DNA of 64,000 bases from Thaumasiovibrio subtropicus. GTDB taxonomy: Bacteria > Pseudomonadota > Gammaproteobacteria > Enterobacterales > Vibrionaceae. Made by a program: the position numbers and the translations under genes. The notes beneath the pieces are model-generated. The model was not told where the DNA came from. It saw only the letters and a program-made list of their open reading frames with translations, and searched no databases. Shown here piece by piece: positions 17,983 to 25,924 of this stretch (position 1 is its first letter; every line of letters starts with the position of its first letter). The DNA lies in contig NZ_AP023054.1 in NCBI RefSeq assembly GCF_019703835.1, positions 1,178,001-1,242,000 of the forward strand. Direction: 5' to 3'.

Positions 17983-20676
17983 ATGAATAACAGGAATAAA
18001 CTAAGCGCTCTCACTGTTGCGGTACTCGCAGGGCTGAGCTTGGCAGGTTGTAATGGTGGTTCAGCCACTTCGTCGGTAACCGATGTAGCAGGTGGTGGAG
18101 CGGCCAAATCAGAGGTAGCTGCAGTGCAACTTAGTGCCCGTTTTCCAACGGGCGATGCACAAGCAGCGTATATTGGTGACTCACAATACATCAACGTACG
18201 ATTCTACGGTCACGATCTTGTCGGTACTGTGGATGAAGCGATGGATCTCCTTGATGCCTGTAGTGAACAAGATGACAACTACATCGAGTTCATGGGCGAA
18301 ATGATTGACTGCTATCAAGAGACAGGTAATGGTCTTCGCGGTGGCTTTGCAACCGAAGTCGAGCTGAGTCCATCAAGCCCAACGGCGCTGGTTGAACTGC
18401 TACCGGGCAAATACCGTGTTGAAGCGCGCATAGATAACGGCAACGGCCAACTGCGTGAAACGAGTGTTTCGTATGTCACCTTTGGTGAAGGTGACCATAG
18501 CTTGAAACTGCGCGCGATGGAGGCTACGTGGACATTTGAAACTCCGATGCCACTGGCATTACTGAATACCGAAACCAGTGTCGGTGAAGAGGCCTATGAC
18601 TGGGATCCAGAAGAAGAAGGTGTGCAAACAGCCGCAGATGTGCTTGGTATTACCAATGACATTATTGGTGTGCACTTGCCATCAGCTTACACCTTGCCGA
18701 TGCCTTTTGACTACGGCATGGCCGATGGTGATTTTAATGGCCCTTATACTGTGTTGGCAGGCGGATATTGGAATCGCGGCGGGGATTATGCCTTGTCGTC
18801 TATTTTCCGTCCTGTGATGCGTGTCTCAGATGGTGCTGGCGATGAAGAGCAACTCTTCCCTGAATCCGATTACTGGCATGATGACATGCTGATCACTGAA
18901 ATGGTCCCTGTCGATGACGGCGGTGATGGCACTGACGGTGGTGATGGTTCAGATGGCGGTGATGGTGGCGGCGATGCGGTGATGGCGGAAGATGATGCCA
19001 TGATGTATGGCTGTGACGATGCTGACGACCTGCCTGACGACATGATGGCTGTAGGCTGTGAGCGTATGTCTTACATGCAGTGGGCAACGCCGGGTTGGTT
19101 GCTTCAACAGTATGATCCGGATTTAGAAGCGGAAGACAAAAATGAGTATGCGCTTAGCCTTGGTTCTTGGGGTCTAGAGCAACGCCATGAGACAGATACT
19201 TTCGAAACCGACGAGTCTGATGAAGTCTATGAGCAAGTGATCGTTGAAGCGATTCTTGAGCTGGGGTATGCCAAAAAAGCCATTGAAGACGACGAAGACA
19301 ATATCACTGAGCGTGAAATCAACTATGAAGAAGATATCCGCTACTGGGATTCAGAACTTCAAGAGTGGGTAGACAGTGGTTACACCGTGGCGTGGGTAGA
19401 TACTGAAGTCGAGTCAACCTTTGATGACGAAGGCAATGAGGTGAACTGGAAAGACGTCCTCATGAACGAGTTAGGCGCCAGTGAAAATCGCTTTACTGAT
19501 GGCTCTACCATTACGGGTGCGCTGATAGAAGCCGTTATCGTTTCAGAAGGGACGCGCGATGGTTCTGAAGAGAACGAGCGCACCCCTGACCTCTATCTCA
19601 CTAAGATGCTCGACATGCTAGTGGTCGAAGATGAAGGCGATGGTGGTGAAGGTGATGGTTCAGAAGGTGATGGTTCAGAAGGCGATGGCTCAGAAGGCGA
19701 CGGCGATGCAGTAGTGGCTGATGCAGTTTGTACTACCTTAAGCGGTGGTTATGTCGACTACTCTTCTTCTTATGTTTACAACTACGAAGAAGAGCGTTGG
19801 GAAAGCGGCTACCTAAACCGTGCCTTGCTAGATGAGCAGTACAACTACTGGAGCCCATTGCGTCAGCTACAAGACCAGCTGGATAGTGCGGAAGAGAACC
19901 TTGCTGAGCGCAATGACAACATCGCTGTATACCAACAAGATCTTGCCGATCTTACCGACGACAATGGCGGTGTAGACCCTTACGCGGATTACCTAGATGC
20001 GGTAGCAGCACTAGAAGCGGAAGAGGATTCGTTAGGCATTACCGAAGCGGATGATAACCTTGAAGCCCTTCAAGAAGAGCTCGCTATGCTGGAGCAAGAC
20101 TACTGGGATGCAGTCGACGAGTTTGGCGAAGAGTCTGACGAAGCAACAGCGGCAGCAGCGTTAGTGAATGCGAAAGATACGGAAGTCACCGAAGCAAACA
20201 CCGCGCTCGAAACCCTACGTAGCGACAATGTCGATGTGCTTGGCCCACTGGAAGATGCGGTAGATGATGCGCAAATGGCGGACAGATATTGGGAGTTCCG
20301 CACTGTGTATAACAACATCGAGTGGGAAGAAGACCAAGCGGCGCAACAACAGTGGGATATCGACCACTACACCATGGAACTGGCTGATCTTCATGACTTC
20401 TACGACTTTAACCAAGACGGCACAGCAGACGTGTTTGAATTTGGTGTCTTTGTCGAGGACGTTGAGGTTGAGACTGAGTGGATGGAAATGGATGTGGAAG
20501 GTGAGGAGTGGACCCGTTGGGTTTACAGCGTCGTACTGATGGAAGCTGAGGTTCGCGACACCGTGGATGCGTATGTAGAAGATTGGGCAGCTGAAGTGTG
20601 TGTCCAACCATTTACTTTGAACGCATCAGACCTTGATATCGATTACAGTGTGAGCAGTACGGTAGGTATTGAATAA
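17983..20676 (+). CDS. Very acidic lipoprotein with coiled coil and EF-hand-like loop
   Basis: 897 residues. Lipoprotein signal to SLAGC (Cys23). Strongly acidic throughout. Gly/Asp repeats occur at about residues 307-327 (GGDG units) and 552-576 (GDGSE units). Residues about 620-790 are rich in heptad-like Glu/Ala/Leu and read as a long coiled coil (QDQLDSAEENLAERNDN onwards). Residues 808-819 (DFNQDGTADVFE) fit the calcium-binding EF-hand loop pattern at positions 1, 3, 5, 6, 9 and 12. Four or more Cys suggest disulfides. Ends STVGIE; the upstream lipoprotein ends NVGVDIE, a curious likeness. Family not recognised. AAAGGG precedes the ATG. Confidence 0.75.
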   Translation: MNNRNKLSALTVAVLAGLSLAGCNGGSATSSVTDVAGGGAAKSEVAAVQLSARFPTGDAQAAYIGDSQYINVRFYGHDLVGTVDEAMDLLDACSEQDDNYIEFMGEMIDCYQETGNGLRGGFATEVELSPSSPTALVELLPGKYRVEARIDNGNGQLRETSVSYVTFGEGDHSLKLRAMEATWTFETPMPLALLNTETSVGEEAYDWDPEEEGVQTAADVLGITNDIIGVHLPSAYTLPMPFDYGMADGDFNGPYTVLAGGYWNRGGDYALSSIFRPVMRVSDGAGDEEQLFPESDYWHDDMLITEMVPVDDGGDGTDGGDGSDGGDGGGDAVMAEDDAMMYGCDDADDLPDDMMAVGCERMSYMQWATPGWLLQQYDPDLEAEDKNEYALSLGSWGLEQRHETDTFETDESDEVYEQVIVEAILELGYAKKAIEDDEDNITEREINYEEDIRYWDSELQEWVDSGYTVAWVDTEVESTFDDEGNEVNWKDVLMNELGASENRFTDGSTITGALIEAVIVSEGTRDGSEENERTPDLYLTKMLDMLVVEDEGDGGEGDGSEGDGSEGDGSEGDGDAVVADAVCTTLSGGYVDYSSSYVYNYEEERWESGYLNRALLDEQYNYWSPLRQLQDQLDSAEENLAERNDNIAVYQQDLADLTDDNGGVDPYADYLDAVAALEAEEDSLGITEADDNLEALQEELAMLEQDYWDAVDEFGEESDEATAAAALVNAKDTEVTEANTALETLRSDNVDVLGPLEDAVDDAQMADRYWEFRTVYNNIEWEEDQAAQQQWDIDHYTMELADLHDFYDFNQDGTADVFEFGVFVEDVEVETEWMEMDVEGEEWTRWVYSVVLMEAEVRDTVDAYVEDWAAEVCVQPFTLNASDLDIDYSVSSTVGIE
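19636..19710 (+). repeat. 15-base in-gene tandem repeat (GDGSE units)
   Basis: About five units of GGTGATGGTTCAGAA with silent changes (GGCGATGGCTCAGAA). They encode an acidic Gly-Asp-Gly-Ser-Glu spacer. Unit count could vary between strains by slippage without a frameshift. Confidence 0.85.
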
Positions 20677-20728
20677 TACTTGGGCAAATTTGCCCTCGGC
20701 TGCTAGACCTTAAATAAGGTCAACTTAG

Positions 20729-20757
20729 ATCCCGGGCCAGGAAGGTCCGGGACTTTT
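20729..20757 (+). terminator. Hairpin with T-run between the acidic lipoprotein and subtilase genes
   Basis: TCCCGGGCC pairs with GGTCCGGGA around AGGAA, followed by CTTTTT. It either ends the two-lipoprotein transcript or attenuates readthrough into the protease gene, whose start is 17 bases beyond. Confidence 0.8.
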
Positions 20758-20773
20758 TGCTTAAAGGATTGTG

Positions 20774-23446
20774 ATGAAAACACTACGTTCTCTGCTCTTC
20801 TCATTTCTATTCCTATCAACGACTTCTCATGCGGCTTATCTGGTCGGACTCCACTCAGATACCAAGATACCGCCAAACCCATGGCAACTCTCGTCTGACA
20901 TTGCGGTGGATGTTGATGTGTTATCTGCGCACGCTCGTCTGTTAAAAATCTCAGGCGATGACATTGAGCAAGCATTGCCACTGCTGTTAGGGATGCCAAC
21001 TATCCGGTTTGTCGAATATGACGCGTCGATTGATATACCCGCGCCAATAGAGCCCTCAGACAAGACGATCTCTGCATTGCGTAGTGGTGATGCGAATACC
21101 GCGGCATTAACGGGCTATCCTTGGCAACAGCTTGGCTATGATCAATTGACCAATACGGAACGTGAGTGCGACCTCACCCGTATTGGGGTGTTAGATACTG
21201 GTGTGGATTTTGAACACAGTGCGCTATCCGGCCGGTTTGTCGACAATGGCGGTACACCGCTAGGTTATGACGGCATTACCGAGCAACTGGGTGGCGATGA
21301 TCAAAATGGTCATGGCACTCATGTTGCGGGCATTATCGCAGCGCATGGTAGTCAGTTTGAGGGGGCGTGTATTAATGCACGCATTATTCCGCTGCGCTTT
21401 CTTAACGCAACAGGGGGAGGCGACATTTCTGATGCGGTGAAAGCGGTACAATGGGCGATAGACAATGACGTCCATATCATTAACCACAGTTGGACAACAC
21501 CGACTTACACCGAATCTCTTGATACCATTATGGCGAGTGCCACAGAAGCGGGCATCCTACATGTTGTCGCAGCAGGTAATTCAGGCACCAACAATGACAC
21601 CATTGCCATTTATCCTGCCGACTTTGCGCGCACTAACCGAGGCGTTATTTCAGTCGCAAACACCAATAATAGCGGTGAGTTGTTTAACCGCAGTAACTAT
21701 GGGTTATCAAGTACTGATATCGCTGCCCCGGGCACAAGTATTTTCAGCCTAGACTTGAATAACAATACGCGCACGCGTACGGGTACCTCGATGTCTGCGC
21801 CGTTTATCACCGCTTTAGCTGCGATGATTCGCCAGCAAAATGTTAATGCCACACCGCAGCAGCTGCGAGCTATCATCAATGACAATATTACCGTCAGCCG
21901 CGAGTTGCAGCCCGTACTCAGAACGGGGGGAGTCGCGAACGGCCCGCAAGCGCTACAAGCCTTTCAAACCAACCCGTTTGCGTTGTTTGGGATCGATTGG
22001 CAGAACAGTCAATGGCAGATCATCGGCAATCGCTTGAATGAGGCGGCATCAGTATCGATAAATTACGATGCAGTACACCTAAGTGATGAGTCATTGAACT
22101 TTACCCTCATCAATAGCACCACATTGGCACTGACGACGTTGCCAAAAGGGGCAGGGATGATCACCATCCAAAATCAACAAGGCGATACGGATACTCTGTA
22201 TCTCCAGCAGCTCCTTGCATCACCTTCTAATCTTGCACTTATGGTGAATGAGGATGAAGGACTGTTGCTGACTTGGTCATGGCCGAGCGATGCGAAATCG
22301 GTCTCCATTTATCGCGCATTGCCCGACCAAGGGTTTGATTTCTTAGCGACGGTTGAGCAGCCCACCGCCCAGTATCTTGACCTACCGCCCGCGACAGGCA
22401 GTGTACGCTATCGGATGTTTGCTTCTCATCAAGTCTTGCGTCCGTTTACCGATGCGATTGTGAACCGCAATTCAGCCAATACGGCACCGGTATCTGCCGA
22501 TTGGGAAACCTCTCCTTGGCTAACCACGACATGGTCAACGATACCAATCAACCAAGAGATCGCACTGCCTTTGCGTTTCTCGCAAACGGTCGAGAGTGTC
22601 GTACTGACCGATGGCAGTTTGCCGGCGGGGCTTGCGGTGAATGGTAACCAAATCGTCGGTACCCCCTTTAACGAAGGTGAGAGCACTTTTACTTTAGTCG
22701 CCACCTTGGGTGAAAAACGTTATAGCCGCACCTTCACATTGACTGTCGCTGATGCTTGGGTCGTCCCTTGGTTAGATAACGCCGAAATTGCGCCACAAAG
22801 CGGACAGCTCAGTGCCGTAGAACACGTACAGGCAGATAACTACACGGCACTGCACTTTGTCACCACAGGCGATGCAGTGACAACACAAGTGAATATCAAT
22901 ACAAGTGCGGAACTGCTTGCGCTCTCTTTTCAAAATCTGTCGGGGGAGTGGGTGAATGCGAATGCCACCGAGGCCGCAAGTAAAATGACCCGCGCTTTAG
23001 TCACTTTCAGCATCGAAGATCAATCTGTGTTCGACCATAACCGCTCAGTCGGCGAGGTTGAAAGTCGTATGCGGACGGAAGCGGGATCACCACCGCAAGC
23101 CAATATTGCTGAAGCGCCAGATAGTCGCTGTTTTGTAGCGTCTTACCTTTATGCTCAAGATATTGAAAAAGTAGATAATTTACGAAAGTTCCGCGATCAA
23201 ATTCTGTTAAAACTGCCCTATGGTGATGAATTTGTGCATTACTACTACGAAAACTCACCTCTTTGGGTGGAAAAATTCCGTAAAAGTCCAACCTTAACAC
23301 GCACAGTTTACTGGCTGTTGATGCCACTCGCACAGGCTTGGCAGCTCATTGGCTTATTAGTTATCTTCATGCTAATCATGAGCTTAGGTAAACATTGCTG
23401 CCGAAGTTTAAAACATGGGCGTGAATGGCCGCAGAGAAAAGCCTGA
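20774..23446 (+). CDS. Secreted subtilisin-family (S8) serine protease with CFI-box-like C-terminus and membrane anchor
   Basis: 890 residues from the ATG at 20774 (AAGGA five bases before; a GTG directly upstream is an alternative). Sec signal peptide ending near SHAAY, then a propeptide-like stretch to about residue 110. The catalytic triad is visible: Asp141 (GVLDTGVD), His180 (NGHGTHVAG), Ser339 (TGTSMSAP), with oxyanion Asn269 (AAGNSG). Beta-rich modules fill residues about 400-770. The C-terminus has CFVASYLYAQD, LRKFRDQILL and FVHYYYENSP, the pattern of CFI-box C-terminal domains, then a transmembrane helix (IGLLVIFMLIMSL) and a basic tail. Probably anchored and exposed; may process the neighbouring lipoproteins (inference). 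Confidence 0.87.
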   Translation: MKTLRSLLFSFLFLSTTSHAAYLVGLHSDTKIPPNPWQLSSDIAVDVDVLSAHARLLKISGDDIEQALPLLLGMPTIRFVEYDASIDIPAPIEPSDKTISALRSGDANTAALTGYPWQQLGYDQLTNTERECDLTRIGVLDTGVDFEHSALSGRFVDNGGTPLGYDGITEQLGGDDQNGHGTHVAGIIAAHGSQFEGACINARIIPLRFLNATGGGDISDAVKAVQWAIDNDVHIINHSWTTPTYTESLDTIMASATEAGILHVVAAGNSGTNNDTIAIYPADFARTNRGVISVANTNNSGELFNRSNYGLSSTDIAAPGTSIFSLDLNNNTRTRTGTSMSAPFITALAAMIRQQNVNATPQQLRAIINDNITVSRELQPVLRTGGVANGPQALQAFQTNPFALFGIDWQNSQWQIIGNRLNEAASVSINYDAVHLSDESLNFTLINSTTLALTTLPKGAGMITIQNQQGDTDTLYLQQLLASPSNLALMVNEDEGLLLTWSWPSDAKSVSIYRALPDQGFDFLATVEQPTAQYLDLPPATGSVRYRMFASHQVLRPFTDAIVNRNSANTAPVSADWETSPWLTTTWSTIPINQEIALPLRFSQTVESVVLTDGSLPAGLAVNGNQIVGTPFNEGESTFTLVATLGEKRYSRTFTLTVADAWVVPWLDNAEIAPQSGQLSAVEHVQADNYTALHFVTTGDAVTTQVNINTSAELLALSFQNLSGEWVNANATEAASKMTRALVTFSIEDQSVFDHNRSVGEVESRMRTEAGSPPQANIAEAPDSRCFVASYLYAQDIEKVDNLRKFRDQILLKLPYGDEFVHYYYENSPLWVEKFRKSPTLTRTVYWLLMPLAQAWQLIGLLVIFMLIMSLGKHCCRSLKHGREWPQRKA

Positions 23447-23664
23447 CTTTTAGTGCGTTAATTGGGCAGAAAAAGTGTGATCAGTATAACGTTCTGTTTT
23501 CTGCCCTAAAATCAGTTGTAAATTTACTACAAAACTTGAAATTCAGATGCTCATTTTGCTTTAAAGCTGTTTTAATAGCGCCATATTCGGGGTGTGAGTC
23601 ATTTACCCAGTGATTTGCACTATTTAATTTGGTGTTATTTAGAATTTTAGTCTTTGAGGTTGCG

Positions 23665-24108
23665 GTGAAAGGGCGTATTTGTGTGCGAAATGCGGCGGCA
23701 GACGTGTTTGCGATGGTTTTCTTCGGTTTTGTAGCGGGTATGGCTATTGAAATCTTTATCAGTGGCATGTCGTTTGAGCAGTCTCTGGCATCGCGATTGT
23801 TGTCTATCCCAGTCAATATTCTGATCGCCTGGCCGTATGGCGCGTTTCGTGATTTTGTGATTCGCCAATCAGCACGCCTTTCTGACAATAGCTTGACCAA
23901 GAGCATCGCAGACTTTGTGGCTTATGTATTGTTCCAGTCGCCTGTGTATGCCGCGATTCTGCTGACCGTTGGTGCTGACTTTGATCAGATTGTTACCGCA
24001 GTAACCAGTAACGCACTCGTCTCTGGGGCTTTAGGTGTGGTTTATGGTCGTTTCCTTGACCTGTGTCGTCGCATGTTCCGCGTGCCGGGTTACTACACCG
24101 CAGCGTAA
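23665..24108 (+). CDS. alaE: L-alanine exporter AlaE
   Basis: 147 residues from a GTG at 23665, chosen because GAGGT lies five bases before it and the family begins shortly before AVADTFAM. An inner-membrane protein of four predicted helices that exports alanine. [50 protein letters not shown] and [14 protein letters not shown] match E. coli AlaE nearly word for word. Stands alone, upstream of tRNA-Ser. Confidence 0.93.
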   Translation: MKGRICVRNAAADVFAMVFFGFVAGMAIEIFISGMSFEQSLASRLLSIPVNILIAWPYGAFRDFVIRQSARLSDNSLTKSIADFVAYVLFQSPVYAAILLTVGADFDQIVTAVTSNALVSGALGVVYGRFLDLCRRMFRVPGYYTAA

Positions 24109-24229
24109 TGATGCTGCACCTGCTTGATGGATTCTTGGCGTAGGGTTGGTCAGAATGATCGAATGTCCACCAAGATGCCCAAAGGATGCGCAAACAGACG
24201 AATTTTGGGGTGTTTTTTGAAAATGTTGC

Positions 24230-24258
24230 TTGACCCCGCAGCATGAAATCATTAAATT
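24230..24258 (+). promoter_or_regulatory. tRNA-Ser promoter with GC-rich discriminator
   Basis: TTGACC at 24230-24235 and TAAATT at 24253-24258, spaced 17, followed by GCGCCCCG. The GC-rich discriminator is typical of stringently controlled stable-RNA promoters. Confidence 0.65.
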
Positions 24259-24298
24259 AGCGCCCCGTTGAGACGCAAAGCGTTTCACAACACAATAC

Positions 24299-24386
24299 GG
24301 TGAGTTGTCCGAGTGGCTGAAGGAGCACGCCTGGAAAGTGTGTATACGGCAACGTATCGAGAGTTCGAATCTCTCACTCACCGCCA
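24299..24386 (+). tRNA. serX: tRNA-Ser (anticodon GGA)
   Basis: 88 bases including the encoded CCA. The acceptor stem GGTGAGT pairs with ACTCACC, followed by G and CCA (24384-24386). Anticodon GGA at 24333-24335 reads UCC/UCU. The long variable arm (ATACG-GCAA-CGTAT) marks it as serine class II. GTTCGAATC is the T-loop. It is the anchor of the island that follows. The symbol follows E. coli usage for the GGA isoacceptor. Confidence 0.96.
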
Positions 24387-24421
24387 AATTCTAAACCCCA
24401 GCAGAAATGCTGGGGTTTTTT
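24371..24421 (+). repeat. Left island boundary (attL-like): tRNA-Ser 3' end plus terminator
   Basis: TCTCACTCACCGCCAAATTC, a two-base A-rich variable part, then the hairpin CCCCAGCAGAAATGCTGGGG with six T. The same order of elements recurs at 37166-37216 with about five differences. Confidence 0.75.
24395..24421 (+). terminator. Rho-independent terminator after tRNA-Ser
   Basis: AACCCCAGCA pairs with TGCTGGGGTT around GAAA, followed by a T-run. Confidence 0.93.
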
Positions 24422-24478
24422 CGTATCTAGCATCATCACTAGCCTCGGCACCTAGTGTAAAACATAGTTAATGATCAC

Positions 24479-24961
24479 TTATTGGTAATGATTTTCGGGT
24501 TTCAAAGTACTGTCGTAGTTACGAGTGGCATTGACAAGTAAACACCCTATAAGGCCACCAGCTGCCATATATAGCGAGGTGTTTTTAGATTGGCTACACT
24601 GAGCCAAAAGTAAGCCTGCAATAGCACCAACTGCAGCCCCTTGTAATTGCTCACTTGACGGCTTACCGTACAGCATTTTTGAGGCTAAATGTTCACAGTT
24701 ATTACCTAACACCCCATATTTGTTTTCCTTTATAATCAATTGTTCTGCGTGGCTAAGCAGTTCACTTTGTTTCTCTTCACTTAGGCGACTAAATACTACT
24801 TTCACTGGTTTTCCCACCGCATACTCTTCTAAAGCGCAGATTTCAACATTTTCATCTGGAGAGTTGTGAAGTACTCGCCTGTCGCCAAGGTAGATTCCGG
24901 TATGTTCTACGAAAAGCTTTGAACGATAAAGTCGATCACCAACACTAAGATTATTCTTCAT
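24479..24961 (-). CDS. LRAT/NlpC-like acyltransferase-fold protein with Gly-rich hydrophobic tail
   Basis: 160 residues from the ATG at 24961 (AGAGGA seven bases before). LSVGDRLYRSKLFVEHTGIYLGD opens an LRAT-type permuted papain fold. His20 (VEHTG), His32 (VLHNS) and Cys89 in NNCEHLASKML form the expected catalytic set of LRAT/HRASLS proteins, which are thiol acyltransferases or phospholipases. After the domain come two hydrophobic Gly/Ala stretches (GAAVGAIAGLLLA and AAGGLIGCLLV), probably membrane-inserting. It is the first island gene after the tRNA and is divergent from an XRE regulator. The substrate may be a lipid or a protein; role unknown, defence or toxin-like activity possible. Confidence 0.75.
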   Translation of the reverse strand: MKNNLSVGDRLYRSKLFVEHTGIYLGDRRVLHNSPDENVEICALEEYAVGKPVKVVFSRLSEEKQSELLSHAEQLIIKENKYGVLGNNCEHLASKMLYGKPSSEQLQGAAVGAIAGLLLAQCSQSKNTSLYMAAGGLIGCLLVNATRNYDSTLKPENHYQ

Positions 24962-25092
24962 AAATTTTCCTCTATGTTTTAAAGTAACTGAATTCCCATG
25001 TTGCATTCATTTACGTTAGACGTATCTGAATGCATTTAATCTATACCTATGCATTTGGTTGATCAAGTGTTATTTTGTTATTGGTGGTGAAA

Positions 25093-25482
25093 ATGCAAGA
25101 TAAAATGGTTTCTTACTCATCGATTTTGGGTGTGGTCGTCGCGAATAAACGCAAAGAACTAGGCATAGAGCAGAGCGTATTAGCTGAAAAAATGGGCCTC
25201 TCACAAGCTAGCTACAGCCGTCTGGAGTCAGGAAAGTCAACATTCTCTGTTGACCAGATGTTTGAATGTGCCAAAGCGCTTGCTATTGCGCCAGACGAAC
25301 TCTTCAATTCAGTTGTCAATACAGTTAACAATCTTAAGGAAAGTGAACAGGTGTCCGTTCAGGCACAACTTAGAGGTAACGCAACAAAAGCGAAGTCTGA
25401 AGGGGGAAGCAATGTAGGTACTTTCATTGCGGGAGCTGCCTTGGGAGCGTTGATTATTGGGCTCGCAGGTAAATCAAAGTAA
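25093..25482 (+). CDS. XRE-family HTH regulator with C-terminal hydrophobic glycine-zipper helix
   Basis: 129 residues from the ATG at 25093 (the frame extends upstream through TTG/GTG codons). Residues about 10-65 form a lambda-repressor-type HTH: VVVANKRKELGIEQSVLAEKMGLSQASYSRLESGKSTFSVDQM. A linker rich in Gln/Ser/Lys follows, then GTFIAGAALGALIIGLAG close to the C-terminus, long enough to sit in a membrane and spaced like a glycine zipper. DNA-binding domain plus membrane tail is unusual for XRE proteins. Divergent from the LRAT-like gene, which it probably controls and whose tail it resembles. Confidence 0.8.
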   Translation: MQDKMVSYSSILGVVVANKRKELGIEQSVLAEKMGLSQASYSRLESGKSTFSVDQMFECAKALAIAPDELFNSVVNTVNNLKESEQVSVQAQLRGNATKAKSEGGSNVGTFIAGAALGALIIGLAGKSK

Positions 25483-25658
25483 GAAACACAGTAAAAACGT
25501 ATCTAAAAGTCTAAAATTGCCGCCCATCTATTAGGGCGGTATGAATAATAAGCGCTCAATCTCATAATCCCACCCTACCAATTGCCGATTCCCCAATTTT
25601 CCCATATTCTCTCACCATTAATTCTGATGAATAAAACCAACATGAGATAACACTCTGA

Positions 25659-25838
25659 ATGGTAGACCAAATTTTAACCTTGAAAGAGGTGGCTGCTTAC
25701 CTAAAGTTGGCCGAAAAAACAGCATATAGATTAGCAAGTGAAGGAAAGCTTCCTGGTTTCAAAGTTGGCGGTTCTTGGCGCTTCAAACGTGAAGACCTCG
25801 AAGCCTGGATAGAAAAGCAAAAAGGTGTGATTGAATAG
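25659..25838 (+). CDS. Excisionase-family small HTH protein
   Basis: 59 residues. [51 protein letters not shown] is the MerR-like/excisionase winged helix almost alone. Such genes commonly precede type I restriction-modification operons, and this one sits 86 bases before hsdM. It may regulate hsd expression or be the remaining recombination directionality factor of the island; without an integrase the first is likelier. The ribosome binding site is weak. Confidence 0.8.
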   Translation: MVDQILTLKEVAAYLKLAEKTAYRLASEGKLPGFKVGGSWRFKREDLEAWIEKQKGVIE

Positions 25839-25924
25839 CCTGTTGGCAAGCATCACCCTCTATCTTTAACCCATTATCGAATTCAACGGTTCCGCATTGG
25901 CTGAACACTATCATTGAGAAAACT

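Noticed and set aside
20215-20607. 130-codon minus-strand ORF opposite the acidic lipoprotein
   Set aside because: A shadow of a Glu/Asp-rich gene; no ribosome binding site and no recognisable protein.
24031-24387. 118-codon minus-strand ORF over tRNA-Ser
   Set aside because: It crosses a clear tRNA and the alaE end antisense. The sequence resembles the false ORFs often predicted over tRNA genes.
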